Shown: piece after piece, positions 45,584 to 54,557 of the stretch
Position numbering within the stretch: position 1 is the first letter of the stretch
Layout of the letters: every line of letters starts with the position of its first letter
Source: Marinovum sp.
GTDB lineage: Bacteria; Pseudomonadota; Alphaproteobacteria; Rhodobacterales; Rhodobacteraceae
NCBI GenBank assembly: GCA_022447495.1
Contig: JAKVBH010000021.1
Location: forward strand, 1-64,000
Direction of reading: 5' to 3'
Length of the DNA: 64,000 nt
Position numbers and translations under genes: made by a program
The notes under the pieces: model-generated
Database searches by the model: none
Told to the model about the DNA's origin: nothing
The model's input: only the letters and a program-made list of their open reading frames with translations

Positions 45584-46828
45584 TTATTCAGCGGCGATGG
45601 CCTGGTCGTAGTGATCCGCCATAACCGCGTCGATCGCGGCTTGATCGATGTCGGCGCCAAAGGCGCGCATCGCCTCGGCAAACCGGGCTACGATGTCTTC
45701 GATCGCATGACGGTTGAGCTGGTTGAGAATGCCGATGCGCACCTGCACAGGGGCCGACAGAGTTGGCCAAATGCCAAAGCCATCTGACCTGCACTTCTGA
45801 ACCAAATCCATCTCGCGACCCGCCAGGTTACCGGGCAGGTTCAATACGATCAGCGAGGTCATGTTGGATGTCACTTCGCAGCCCATCATTTCCACCGCCT
45901 TGCGCAACGCCGCTTCGTGGAACGTATAATCGGCGGCGCGTTTGGCTAGGGTCTCTTGCAAGGTCAGTCGCAGCGCTTCGTGGAAAGCAGCCACAGCATA
46001 GGCGGAGTGTGTGCGGTGATAGGTGCCTTTCTCGACGTCTTGGCCGTCGACAATGCCCCAGTGGCGCGCTTCGAACACAGCATGGTGACAATAGGCGTAG
46101 GCGCCGCGCGCACGGAGGAGTTCGATGTAAGCATCAGTGAAGCTCACCGGCGCATATGTCAGTGGTAGACAGCAGATACCCTTCTGGGGGCACGACGCCC
46201 AACCATGCACGCCGGGGTAATCATCGATGCTGAAATTCTCAACGCCTAGGCTGGAGACGGCATCAATGAGACCCATGGCATGGTGCTTTTCGCAGGCATC
46301 CGAGAAGCCTTGGAGGTCGTTGATGCGACCGGAACCCGTTTCCCAATGCGCCATGAACGCCCATTGAGGTTTGTGCTCTGCCAGAACCGCCTCGACCATG
46401 TCGCCCGTCACCGAGGTGCCGTGGGGAATTTCAACGACGGTGACGGAGGCCGCTTGTGGGTCCATCGGGTTGTCTTCGAGTTCTTGGGGCGTCGCTGCGC
46501 GGATGCGGATCGTTAGCGCGTCAATGCCCGAGAATGTCCCGTTGGAGAACGCCACGACTTTGTCGCCTGGCTTGATGACTGACAACATCATATCGAGCGC
46601 CGACCACCCGGTGCCCGCCACGCCAAAGGTGTGCACATTCTGTGTGCCCCAAATTTGGCGCAACATGTGTTTGCATTCCACCATGCCCCGCAATACGTCA
46701 GCCTGCATGTGATCGGCGGTGCCAGCGGCGGCAAAGCGTGCCAGAACGCGAGCATCCGTGTTGCCAGGTCCAGGACCAGCGGCCAGTGTTTGGGGAATGT
46801 GCAGTTGGTCAAACGCATGAATGGTCAT
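45584..46828 (-). CDS. sgaA: Serine-glyoxylate aminotransferase
   Basis: This is 414 residues from ATG 46828 with AAGGGAG upstream. It is a class V PLP aminotransferase: AAGPGPGNTDARVL at the start, VAGTGWSALDMML (about 78-90), DAVSSLGVENF and the PLP lysine in CPQKGICCLP (about 200). It converts serine and glyoxylate to hydroxypyruvate and glycine in the serine cycle; aspartate-glyoxylate aminotransferase (BhcA) is a close relative and an alternative. It heads the minus-strand operon and is divergent from a LuxR-type regulator. Confidence 0.85.
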   Translation of the reverse strand: MTIHAFDQLHIPQTLAAGPGPGNTDARVLARFAAAGTADHMQADVLRGMVECKHMLRQIWGTQNVHTFGVAGTGWSALDMMLSVIKPGDKVVAFSNGTFSGIDALTIRIRAATPQELEDNPMDPQAASVTVVEIPHGTSVTGDMVEAVLAEHKPQWAFMAHWETGSGRINDLQGFSDACEKHHAMGLIDAVSSLGVENFSIDDYPGVHGWASCPQKGICCLPLTYAPVSFTDAYIELLRARGAYAYCHHAVFEARHWGIVDGQDVEKGTYHRTHSAYAVAAFHEALRLTLQETLAKRAADYTFHEAALRKAVEMMGCEVTSNMTSLIVLNLPGNLAGREMDLVQKCRSDGFGIWPTLSAPVQVRIGILNQLNRHAIEDIVARFAEAMRAFGADIDQAAIDAVMADHYDQAIAAE

Positions 46829-46952
46829 CTTTTGCTCCCTTAAACTCGCGCGCGCTTCAAAAGGTGTCAAAAAGTGTCGAACCGCGCAGTGTCCGATTGG
46901 GGCAGAAAATAGCGCCTTGTGAAAAACGACAACGGCGCTTACTCCTGCTTTT

Positions 46953-47037
46953 GGGTATCTAAAAGTATGGGCAAATAGCCACCCATAGCGGTAAGTACAC
47001 GGATGTATACCAAAAGGTATGCAATCCAAATGGGTGG
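46953..47037. promoter_or_regulatory. Cluster of inverted repeats between sgaA and its divergent regulator
   Basis: Two similar elements with an AAAA centre occur: GTAT-CTAAAAG-TATG (46955-46969) and GTATACC-AAAA-GGTATGC (47005-47022), the second nearly perfect. A further pair CCACCCAT (46979-46986) and ATGGGTGG (47030-47037) flanks the second element. They lie between the divergent starts at 46828 and 47066 and are good candidates for binding sites of the regulator. Confidence 0.6.
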
Positions 47038-47065
47038 TTTATTGCGAATAAGGGTTTAAAATCAG

Positions 47066-47713
47066 ATGAGTAGCGATATCAGCTATCCAATCGACATCGT
47101 GCTCGCCGACAGCAATCCGCTCGTTTTGTCGGCCATGTCTGAGATTTTTGAGCGAGATGCGCGATTCTCTGTGGTGGCCACGGCGGGCACAGCGGAAGGT
47201 TTTTTGTCGATGGTCATGCGCTTGCCTGTGGGCATTGGCGTGATCGATTGGAACTTGCCCGCATTGGGCGGCGCCAAGCTCATCGAGGTTTTGCGCGAGA
47301 ACCCATCGAGTCCGCGCCTGATCGTTTATGGCGACGACAGCCCCGACCTGCCGCGATTGGCCATGACCGCAGGGGCCGCTGGCTTTGCGCCGCGTTCTTC
47401 TGAGGTGGACAGTTTGTTAGACATTTGCCTCGAGGTGGCGAAGGGCAAGATGGTCTTTCCCTTCATCGATGTCCGCGATCTCCAAGCCGATCCGATTGCG
47501 TCGCTGTCGCGTAAGGAGCGGGTGATGTTGGAGGCGCTGTCGAAGGGGCTGACCAACCGGGAGCTGTCGAAAGAACTGGGTATTTCGACCAACACGGTGA
47601 AATTCCACCTCTCCAACCTCTACGAAAAGCTCAGCGTGAAAAACCGGGCTCAAGCGATTGCCTTCTACTACTCCTCACGCCTGGCCCGGGAGGTTGGTCA
47701 GAGCGAAGGTTAA
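47066..47713 (+). CDS. LuxR/NarL-type response regulator
   Basis: This is 215 residues. The N-terminal receiver domain (about 8-125) has acidic residues at IVLADSNPL, a phospho-acceptor Asp in VIDWNLP (about 58), and IVYGDD where Thr/Ser is usual, so signalling may be atypical. The C-terminal LuxR helix-turn-helix reads LSRKERVMLEALSKGLTNRE then ISTNTVKFHLSNLYEKL (about 150-190). No sensor kinase adjoins it. Its divergent position against sgaA-mtkAB-glyA suggests it controls serine-cycle or one-carbon genes. Confidence 0.85.
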   Translation: MSSDISYPIDIVLADSNPLVLSAMSEIFERDARFSVVATAGTAEGFLSMVMRLPVGIGVIDWNLPALGGAKLIEVLRENPSSPRLIVYGDDSPDLPRLAMTAGAAGFAPRSSEVDSLLDICLEVAKGKMVFPFIDVRDLQADPIASLSRKERVMLEALSKGLTNRELSKELGISTNTVKFHLSNLYEKLSVKNRAQAIAFYYSSRLAREVGQSEG

Positions 47714-47890
47714 TGCCCCGTAGCCCAACCGCACGCGATACAGCGGCAGACGAGGGCTTTCTGCACGATTCAAGTGGCGAACTGTGCAGATAGGGGGCAC
47801 GGTGACACTGTTCTTGGTTGGATTTGAGGCGGGTTTGGGGGGCGAAAGTGAGCTTTGGCTGCGGTTGCGTCAACGACTGCTTGCTGGGGT

Positions 47891-48190
47891 TCAGAGATAC
47901 TTTGATGCTCCCCAATGGCCTGGCCAAACAGGTTCTTTGACAGTCTCGGTTGTATCGAGAGGATCTACCCGGACGCGACACTGAAACCGCACGTGCCACC
48001 ATGCCGCAAAACGTTGAAAAACGGTTCTAGTGTCGGGATATTGCAGAATGACAATGCGACCCGCCGTTGCATGTTCGACGGTTTTCTGCCGTGCCTTCAG
48101 CTTGCAGAACACTCTCGCCTCAATCTCTTCAGCGGTTTGGCGAGGAATTGTTCTATCGGCGTGGCTTGGGTCGATGCGATCATATTTCAT
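47891..48190 (-). CDS. Possible small hypothetical protein
   Basis: This is 99 residues from ATG 48190, with GAGGAG eight bases upstream. The sequence is basic and charged (SHADRTIPRQTAEEIEARVFCKLKAR split by normal spacing) with no recognised domain, signal or membrane helix. It is divergent from the LysR gene at 48283, with an AT-rich palindrome between them, which supports a real regulated gene. Coding quality in the C-terminal third is less convincing. The rest of the gap from 47714 shows nothing recognisable. Confidence 0.45.
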   Translation of the reverse strand: MKYDRIDPSHADRTIPRQTAEEIEARVFCKLKARQKTVEHATAGRIVILQYPDTRTVFQRFAAWWHVRFQCRVRVDPLDTTETVKEPVWPGHWGASKYL

Positions 48191-48238
48191 GGTGGGTCTC
48201 CTCTGTGGTGAGTCGGAAATTGACAGAGCGGCATGAAT

Positions 48239-48260
48239 ATTTAAAATTCAGATTTTAAAT
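48239..48260. promoter_or_regulatory. AT-rich palindrome upstream of LysR gene
   Basis: ATTTAAAAT-TCAG-ATTTTAAAT is a perfect 9-bp dyad lying 22 bp before the LysR ATG and 48 bp before the divergent small gene. It could be the autoregulatory LTTR site, or overlap the promoter. Confidence 0.55.
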
Positions 48261-48282
48261 AACCAACATTGGAAAAACTTAT

Positions 48283-49179
48283 ATGTTGACCCACCGACAG
48301 ATCAGATACTTCCTTGCTGTTGTTGATACTGGGCAGGTGTCAGCTGCTGCTCGCACTTTAAACGTCTCACAATCAGCGGTCACGCTGTCGATCAAGGATA
48401 TGGAGGCGCAGCTTGGGATGGCCTTGTTTGATCGCTCGCCAACGGGCCTGACACTGACCCGGGCGGGTCAGCAGTTCCGCCATCATGCTCATGACATCGT
48501 GGCGTCGTTTGAGGCGGCAGTCAAAAGCGTCGAAAGACAGGATGACGTGATCTCTGGGACTGTAAGGTTGGGAATGAGCTGGACCCTCTCCAGCTACTTC
48601 GCTTTCCCGGTGATTGAACAGTTTTCCCGACAGCACCCAGCCATTGACGTGCAGCTTGTCGAAGAACCGCTTGAAAGCCTGGAACAGGCGCTGGTCGCTG
48701 ATCAGTTGGACCTTGCCCTAGTTCTGACATCAAACCTGTCCGGTGGGAACGGCCTCAAGAGTAAGACACTGCACAGGTCGCAGCGGCGGCTCTGGACGAG
48801 TGTGGATCATCCACTGACAAAGCTTAAAAATGTTTCGCTCGCAGATGTGGCCCGATACCCCTACGCTGTTCTGCGCTCTGACGATGCCGAGAAGCAGGGT
48901 CTATCCTATTGGACTGACGAGATTGGTCATCCTGACATCAAGTTCGCCTCTGCATCGATAGAGGCAGTGCGCAGCCTTGTGGCTTCTGAGCAAGCTGTGA
49001 CGATCCTAAGTGATGTGGTCTATCGGCCCTGGACGCTCGACGGACGGAGGGTTGAGCGGATCGACTTGGTCGAGATCATACCTACAATGGATGTTGGCAT
49101 GGCGTGGGCCAAGCACAGTCTTTCACCTGCGAACAGACTACTGCGCGAGGCATTTGACAGATCAATACTCCCCATTTGA
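48283..49179 (+). CDS. LysR-family transcriptional regulator
   Basis: This 298-residue LTTR has a helix-turn-helix in GQVSAAARTLNVSQSAVTLSIKDMEAQLG (about 17-45), and FDRSPTGLTLTRAGQQF follows. The effector-binding domain is full length (GTVRLGMSWTLSSYFAFPVIEQF onward) and resembles CynR/CbbR-like regulators. The upstream region is markedly AT-rich with a 9-bp palindrome. The likely target is the small divergent gene or itself; no metabolic operon is adjacent. Confidence 0.88.
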   Translation: MLTHRQIRYFLAVVDTGQVSAAARTLNVSQSAVTLSIKDMEAQLGMALFDRSPTGLTLTRAGQQFRHHAHDIVASFEAAVKSVERQDDVISGTVRLGMSWTLSSYFAFPVIEQFSRQHPAIDVQLVEEPLESLEQALVADQLDLALVLTSNLSGGNGLKSKTLHRSQRRLWTSVDHPLTKLKNVSLADVARYPYAVLRSDDAEKQGLSYWTDEIGHPDIKFASASIEAVRSLVASEQAVTILSDVVYRPWTLDGRRVERIDLVEIIPTMDVGMAWAKHSLSPANRLLREAFDRSILPI

Positions 49180-49267
49180 TCTTTGAATTTTTCAATGTGT
49201 GTCGCGCTTTGTCACGCCAGTAGCAATGAGCCCATAGAGTGACGCGCGTTGCTGACCCCAAACAAAA

Positions 49268-49290
49268 GCGCCCAGCCGAGGGCTGAGCGC
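49268..49290 (-). terminator. Rho-independent terminator of the DUF2853 gene
   Basis: On the minus strand GCGCTCAGCC-CTC-GGCTGGGCGC forms a 10-bp stem with one mismatch, directly followed by TTTTGTTT. It lies about 23 bp past the stop at 49313. Confidence 0.8.
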
Positions 49291-49312
49291 GTCATTCATA
49301 CTCTTGGTTGAT

Positions 49313-49654
49313 TTAGCTGTAGACGGCTTCTTTGCCGAAATGCTTGACCAACATGTAATAAACCACGGCGCGGTATTTGTTGCGCTCGGATTTGCCGTAA
49401 GTTTCGATCACCTTGTTGATCGCATCCATCAGCTCTGGCCCATCGGCAAGACCGAGTTTCTTCATCAAGAAGTTGGTTTTGACGGTTTCCAGCTCTGACG
49501 GCTGGCTTCCTGCAACGGTGGATGCATCCGCGTTGTAGATTGCGGGGCCGCAGCCGATGGTGACCTTGGTCAGAAGGTCCATATCAGGGGCCATGCCGCA
49601 TTTGTTTTTCAGATCGTCTGCGTATTGCGCGATCAATTCATCACGTTTTCCCAT
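49313..49654 (-). CDS. DUF2853 family protein
   Basis: This 113-residue all-helical protein matches DUF2853, with GKRDELIAQYADDLKNKCG at the start and VETYGKSERNKYRAVVYYML-like sequence near the end. The family is small, cytosolic and of unknown function, found widely in marine bacteria. A clean terminator follows, and the preceding gene on this strand is far away, so it is monocistronic. Confidence 0.88.
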   Translation of the reverse strand: MGKRDELIAQYADDLKNKCGMAPDMDLLTKVTIGCGPAIYNADASTVAGSQPSELETVKTNFLMKKLGLADGPELMDAINKVIETYGKSERNKYRAVVYYMLVKHFGKEAVYS

Positions 49655-49878
49655 GTGGGTCTCCCAGTTGGCCAGGACAGTGCTGGCATTTTGTGTGGGC
49701 GAATTTTACCGAGTCAAAGCGTTAAAACAATGGTTTAGTCACCGACTAATTCCCGGTCAGGGCAGGCTTGCAACAGAATCGGTTGCAAAATCTCATAGGC
49801 ACGTTTGGAATAGGGCCTATATTCAATAAGTAAGCTGTTTTGTAATTGCACAAACTTTGTCGGCTTGGGGGAACAGGC

Positions 49879-50541
49879 ATGACACGAGTTGAGAGTGAAA
49901 ACCCACAAGGCGCGGGACGAGAAGGGCAATTCTGCGTGTCTGATACGCACCCTTTGACAGCAGCCGAGCGCAAAGCGGCGCAGGCTGTCGGCGCGCAGAT
50001 TGCGTTTGATCCAGGGCTTCTTGCCTGGGTGGTGTTTGACGCGTCCGATTTAGGGGCCGGTGCGCCCTCCTTGCGGCTACGGCCCTGGGATATGGCCGAT
50101 CGAGATCGCTATCTTGCCTTGCTCAATGATCCAGAGGTTTGGCGGTATTTTCCAGAAAGCTATCCCGGCGACATCGGGCTTTCGGATGCAGAGGATATGA
50201 TCGCCTTGTCGGCGTCCGCTGCTCACCATTACGTCCGCGCCATCGTGGATAGGAGGACGATCGTAGGCCAAGTACGAGCCGATTTCCGAGCTGGTGGCGG
50301 CCAAGAAACCGAGCTGTCCTATTGGATTGGTCGCGAGCATTGGGGTCAGAACTACGCATCGAAGGCTATCAAGATTTTCACTGAAGAGGTGTTTCGCGAA
50401 TATCCGGAACTCAACCAGCTCTTTGCGCGTGTGCATCCTGACAATGGAGCATCCCGCAGGGTGGTGGAAAAGGCGGGATACGCGGCACAAGACAAACACA
50501 AATCGGCAAATGGCTGGGCGGTTTTTGCAATCCGCCGCTGA
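49879..50541 (+). CDS. GNAT-family acetyltransferase (RimJ/RimL-like)
   Basis: This is 220 residues from ATG 49879. Residues 1-65 form an unusual N-terminal extension. The GNAT domain starts at LRLRPWDMADRDRYLALLNDPEVWRY and has ELSYWIGREHWGQNYASKA (the acetyl-CoA loop, Gln/Gly-type) and HPDNGASRRVVEKAGY near the end. It is likely a protein or small-molecule N-acetyltransferase. It is convergent with the DUF2064 gene, with only 6 bp between. The substrate is unknown. Confidence 0.85.
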   Translation: MTRVESENPQGAGREGQFCVSDTHPLTAAERKAAQAVGAQIAFDPGLLAWVVFDASDLGAGAPSLRLRPWDMADRDRYLALLNDPEVWRYFPESYPGDIGLSDAEDMIALSASAAHHYVRAIVDRRTIVGQVRADFRAGGGQETELSYWIGREHWGQNYASKAIKIFTEEVFREYPELNQLFARVHPDNGASRRVVEKAGYAAQDKHKSANGWAVFAIRR

Positions 50542-50547
50542 CATCAC

Positions 50548-51126
50548 CTAAGGTTTGAGATCGGCTACCGTATCGACGTCGCGCAGCGTTGCGACATGTC
50601 CGATACGCAATGTGCCAAGGCTGGCTTCGCTATCGGCTAGAGCATGGCGCGTAGACCAACGCACGTCATTGAAAAGTGTTGTTGGTACAGCCCTACTTCG
50701 TTTGAGCCCGACAAGCCAATAGCCGCCATCAGGAGCAGGGCCAAAGACCGCGTCCCGAGACCCCAGCATGCCGAACGCATCGGCGATATGGTGGGGCTCG
50801 ATCTCGGGAATATCGCCGCCAATAATGCACATTGGTCCCGGTGGCAAAGATCGGAACAGCCGTGCCATGCGGTCGCCCAGATTGCCGGTTCCTTGACCCA
50901 AGCGGGGCAAATGTGCGGGCCAAATCCGGCTTTGATGTCCAGCATGATCCGGAGAAACTGCGACCCACAATGTCCATCTCGGATATTCTAGACGTCGCAA
51001 GAGTTTGGCCGTTTGATGGCGAAACCACCACGCCGCAGTCGTCATGCCAATGTCGCGCCCAAGACGTGTTTTCACACGTCCAGGCCGAGGCTCTTTGAGC
51101 ATGACGACCAAGTGTTTGGCTCTCAC
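50548..51126 (-). CDS. DUF2064/TIGR04282 glycosyltransferase-like protein
   Basis: This 192-residue GT-A-like protein has the KEPRPGRVKTRLG nucleotide-binding start (about 11-23), GNLGDRMARLF, CIIGGDIPEI with the metal Asp (about 100-109), and GPAPDGGYWLVGL (about 128-140). Some TIGR04282 members take part in arsenosugar synthesis; others have no assigned role. Its ATG overlaps the stop of the acetyltransferase upstream, making it the third gene of a coupled dapE-GNAT-DUF2064 operon. No arsM-type gene is near. Confidence 0.85.
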   Translation of the reverse strand: MRAKHLVVMLKEPRPGRVKTRLGRDIGMTTAAWWFRHQTAKLLRRLEYPRWTLWVAVSPDHAGHQSRIWPAHLPRLGQGTGNLGDRMARLFRSLPPGPMCIIGGDIPEIEPHHIADAFGMLGSRDAVFGPAPDGGYWLVGLKRSRAVPTTLFNDVRWSTRHALADSEASLGTLRIGHVATLRDVDTVADLKP

Positions 51127-51536
51127 AGAGGATGCTCCATGTCGCGGTGATCTATACCGGCATCGTCATAGACGGGTCCATAGACAGAGAAGCCGAGCGC
51201 TTCATAGAACCCCAAAGCATGTACTTGAGCCCCCAATTGCGCGCGACCAAGTCCCTGCGCACGTGCCCAAGCCACGGCTTCAAGCACCAGCGCGCGACCC
51301 GCGCCGGTCCCACGCGCGCCTTTCAGCACGGCCACCCGGCCGATTTTAGCAGTGTCACCTTTGACCAAAATCCGTGCAGTGCCGACCGCGACCTCTTTGT
51401 GGAGCGCCAGCAGATGTACGGCATTGCCATCACGCCCATCCACTTCATCGGCTTCGGATACGCCTTGCTCTTCGATGAAGACCGCGCGGCGGATCGCCAA
51501 ACATGTTTCTAGATCGTCGCTCACGACCACGTTCAT
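51123..51536 (-). CDS. GNAT-family acetyltransferase (ElaA-like)
   Basis: This 137-residue protein is a compact GNAT domain: [20 protein letters not shown] near the start resembles the ElaA group, with [20 protein letters not shown] as the acetyl-CoA loop (RGTGAG) and FYEALGF in the final part. It sits between dapE and the DUF2064 gene with 4-bp overlaps on both sides, so all three are translationally coupled. The substrate is unknown. Confidence 0.88.
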   Translation of the reverse strand: MNVVVSDDLETCLAIRRAVFIEEQGVSEADEVDGRDGNAVHLLALHKEVAVGTARILVKGDTAKIGRVAVLKGARGTGAGRALVLEAVAWARAQGLGRAQLGAQVHALGFYEALGFSVYGPVYDDAGIDHRDMEHPL

Positions 51537-52681
51537 GCGAAATAATCCCTGAGGATGCGAGTATAGATCGACTTGAGTTGGTCGATTTGCGCGACGTTCA
51601 CCCGTTCATCGACTTGGTGCATTGTCTGCCCTACCAGGCCAAACTCCACAACGGGGCAGTGGTTTTTGACGAAACGTGCATCCGACGTGCCACCGGTTGT
51701 CGAGAGTGCTGGGGTGACGCCGGTTTCCGCTTCCACTGCCTTTGAGACAAGCTCTGACAATGGCCCTGGAGGAGTCAGGAAGCTCTCTCCCGAGATTTTG
51801 ATTTTTGTCGCGATTTCCACGCCAAAATCTTGCGCAACCTTGCCTGCTTCGGTGCGCAGCCAGTTGCTCAGGCTTTCGCCAGAATGCAGGTCATTGAACC
51901 GAATATTGACGGTGGAACGTGTTTGCGCTGGGATGACATTTGTCGCCGGATTGCCAGTGTCGAGGGTGACCACCGCCAAAGTCGAAGCGTCGAAGTGATC
52001 GGTGCCATCGTCCAAGGTGTGGCTGGCCAAACGGTCCATCAAACGTACCATGGCGGGGAGCGGATTGTTGGCGCGGTGCGGATAGGCGGAGTGCCCCTGT
52101 ACCCCTGTCACCTCGAACCATGCCGTCAAAGAACCACGCCGCCCGATCTTAATCATCTCGCCTATATGATCGGGGCAGGTTGGTTCTCCAACCAAACAGA
52201 CCTCCATCCGTTCGCCCGAACGGTCCATATAGTCCAAAAGAGCAGTCGTGCCGTCGATGGCGTCGCCTTCTTCATCGCCTGTGATGGTCAATATGATCGC
52301 GCCGTCGAGGGGCGTGTCAGACACCAAATCAATGGCGCTTGCCACGAAGGCCGCCACACCTGATTTCATATCGGTTGAGCCACGCCCGTAGAGCATGCCG
52401 TCTTTGATCTCAGCGCCGAAGGGCGGCATGGTCCAATCATTGGGATCGCCCAAAGGGACAACATCGATGTGGCCATTAAAGCCAAAGGTTTTGGGATGCC
52501 CTTTGCTTCCCCAGCGCGCGAAGAGGTTGCTGATTTTCCCACGATCAACGCGCGTACAATCAAAACCGGCGGCCTCAAGTGCGGTTTGCAGAACGTCTAA
52601 TGCCCCCCCCTCCGCAGGCGTGATTGACGGGCATCTCACCAGCGCAGCAGTGAGTTCAACAGGGTCGATCGGATGGGGCAT
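51533..52681 (-). CDS. dapE: Succinyl-diaminopimelate desuccinylase
   Basis: This 382-residue M20 metallopeptidase-like enzyme hydrolyses N-succinyl-LL-diaminopimelate in lysine and peptidoglycan precursor synthesis. Metal and catalytic motifs [12 protein letters not shown] (about 68-79), [13 protein letters not shown] (about 99-111), [12 protein letters not shown] (about 133-144) and GGTSDARF are intact. It is the first gene of the operon with the GNAT and DUF2064 genes. dapD lies 3.5 kb away, also on the minus strand, separated by the Hint genes. Confidence 0.95.
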   Translation of the reverse strand: MPHPIDPVELTAALVRCPSITPAEGGALDVLQTALEAAGFDCTRVDRGKISNLFARWGSKGHPKTFGFNGHIDVVPLGDPNDWTMPPFGAEIKDGMLYGRGSTDMKSGVAAFVASAIDLVSDTPLDGAIILTITGDEEGDAIDGTTALLDYMDRSGERMEVCLVGEPTCPDHIGEMIKIGRRGSLTAWFEVTGVQGHSAYPHRANNPLPAMVRLMDRLASHTLDDGTDHFDASTLAVVTLDTGNPATNVIPAQTRSTVNIRFNDLHSGESLSNWLRTEAGKVAQDFGVEIATKIKISGESFLTPPGPLSELVSKAVEAETGVTPALSTTGGTSDARFVKNHCPVVEFGLVGQTMHQVDERVNVAQIDQLKSIYTRILRDYFA

Positions 52682-53005
52682 AGATGGCGTCCTTCAGCGT
52701 TGCCTCTGTGCCTAGCTCAGCCATGCGCGACGTGCAAATGTGACCAAAATGCTGCGACCCGAAGCGCGACCGGTGGTGCCGCGCTGACAGGATGGCCATC
52801 TCTGTGGTATCCTTATTCTGTAATAACGCCCGAGGCGGGTAAAACGCGCGCAAAGACGCGACAGAGCAGAGATCACAGTTTCACGTATTCGGATCGCACG
52901 TGCGGGCCGGTGGAATGGGATGTCTGACGACCTCGGAGCGACGTATGAGGTGGTTGAGATGCTCAGGCATTTGGTTTCTTGGTCAATGGCCATGGTGATG
53001 GCGCC
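52682..53005. other. Intergenic region between dapE and the first Hint gene, no feature seen
   Basis: About 320 bp between divergent genes. Both promoters should lie here, but I see no convincing dyad, RNA structure or small gene with a good ribosome site. Confidence 0.5.
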
Positions 53006-54061
53006 ATGACGTGGCGCGCTTTGGTTCATCGCACGGGTTTCGAATATATGGGCGGAACCCCGGAAGAGATTACGCCGCGCGGTTCACTGGTGGTTGAGAC
53101 CCGTCTCGCGGCCAGTCAAAATCCTCAAACGATCCTGGCCATGCGGCTGAGCACCCCTGAAAACGCGAGTTTGACCCTAAAAGCTGTTCCCGGCGGCGGT
53201 GTTGTGCTTGTGATCGCGGGCCAATCTGACGTCTATCACGCTGCTGTGCGACTGGATGCAGAGGCGCGCACCGACATTTTGCGCGTCACCTACAGTTGGG
53301 ACACGCTTGGTAACGCGGGCAGGGTTGCGATCGAATGGCCTGATCGGCAAGTTACCAAGGTTGTGCACACCGGTGCGGCTGTGCCTATCGTCGCGCGCGA
53401 TTTGCATCGTATGGGCGGTCTGATGGACCTATCCGAGGCACATCCTGATCTCATCTATGCTGCGCTTTCCGATATTGTGGAGCCCCTGGGGCCGATGCCG
53501 TCACTTGCGGTGTGCACGCCCCTCGCAACGTCCCATGGGTTCAGCACTGTCGCTGAGCTTCAGCGCGGTGATCTTCTCTTGGCGGCTGATGGGGGCGCAC
53601 CGCAAATGGTGTTGGGCACCATCGAACGCCAAGTCCCCGCGTTTGGCAGCTTTGCACCGGTGCGTTTGCGCGCGCCCTACTTTGGTCTACGCCGCGATAT
53701 TCTTGTCAGTCCTGATCAAAGGCTTTTGATCGATGGCTCTGAGGTGGAATACACGTTTGGGTGTGAGCGGGTTTTGGTGTCTGCGCGGCATCTTGTGAAT
53801 GGAACCGCAGCCATTTGGGACGCCACCGGTCCGTGGGCGCAGTACGGACACGTCATCCTACCCCAGCACGCAGCGATTTCCGCGGCAGGTGCCAGCGTTG
53901 AAAGTCTTTATGTGGGCCGTTTGCGCCGCAACAACGAGATGATGCGCGCCTCGCTCTTGGGGGCCATGGATCCGATTTTTGTACCGGAACAAGCCAAAGC
54001 AACTGCGCGTGTACTGAGCCCCTTTGAGGCGATCACCTTGGCTGAGCGCAGGGTCGCGTAA
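53006..54061 (+). CDS. Hint-domain protein
   Basis: This is 351 residues from ATG 53006 (the frame extends 27 bp upstream from a TTG). The N-terminal half (about 1-165) is a beta-rich domain with VVLVIAGQSDVYHAAVRL, perhaps a jelly roll. The C-terminal half is a Hint (hedgehog/intein) module, with VCTPLATSHGFSTVAELQRGD at about 170-190 and the later VSPDQRLLIDG. Such stand-alone Hint domains are common in Rhodobacteraceae secreted proteins and may self-cleave. There is no signal peptide. The Cys-Thr start differs from the usual CFxxGT. Confidence 0.78.
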   Translation: MTWRALVHRTGFEYMGGTPEEITPRGSLVVETRLAASQNPQTILAMRLSTPENASLTLKAVPGGGVVLVIAGQSDVYHAAVRLDAEARTDILRVTYSWDTLGNAGRVAIEWPDRQVTKVVHTGAAVPIVARDLHRMGGLMDLSEAHPDLIYAALSDIVEPLGPMPSLAVCTPLATSHGFSTVAELQRGDLLLAADGGAPQMVLGTIERQVPAFGSFAPVRLRAPYFGLRRDILVSPDQRLLIDGSEVEYTFGCERVLVSARHLVNGTAAIWDATGPWAQYGHVILPQHAAISAAGASVESLYVGRLRRNNEMMRASLLGAMDPIFVPEQAKATARVLSPFEAITLAERRVA

Positions 54062-54072
54062 GGACCGCGGCC

Positions 54073-54411
54073 TCAGTCGTCAGCGGCGGTCATGTCTTCA
54101 AAGAATGGCGTCATCTGCGCCACCACTACGGAGTTTTCATCCAACGCGCGCTGCATGAGTGCGACTTCGTCTTCAGGAATGTTTTCGCCATTGTCCCGGC
54201 GCTCTTGCAAAGAGCCGTGTCCAGTCACGTCCAGTGGGGCGAGATCAGCTTGCTTTAGGATGGCCACAGTCTCGCGCACGGCCTCGGCTTCGTCCACGCC
54301 GGAGGCATAGCAGATCAAACCAGCGCCAGTCGCTCCGTCAGGGAGGCCATCGCCGGTTTTCCGACCGACTTGGACCACCAATGTAAAGACGACTTGCCGA
54401 GATTTGCCCAT
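54073..54411 (-). CDS. Hypothetical protein
   Basis: This is 112 residues. The first half looks like an alternating beta/alpha fold (RQVVFTLVVQVGRK, then VDEAEAVRETVAILKQADL). The second half is acidic, with a helix RRDNGENIPEDEVALMQRAL. No domain, signal or membrane segment was recognised. It lies between the two Hint genes on the opposite strand, with 147 bp to the second Hint start. The overall pattern is like a stress-response or regulatory small protein, but no function can be assigned. Confidence 0.65.
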   Translation of the reverse strand: MGKSRQVVFTLVVQVGRKTGDGLPDGATGAGLICYASGVDEAEAVRETVAILKQADLAPLDVTGHGSLQERRDNGENIPEDEVALMQRALDENSVVVAQMTPFFEDMTAADD

Positions 54412-54557
54412 GTGCTTTGCCCCTTGGATTCATGGGCATACGTTTAATTCAATTCTTATTGTCTCTAAAGTCTACAGTTTCCCCAACCTCATGTAAGGAT
54501 TTCTTCACCGCTGGAAGGCTTTTGTTCACGCGTGCGCTAGAGCGAATGAGGTGTCCT

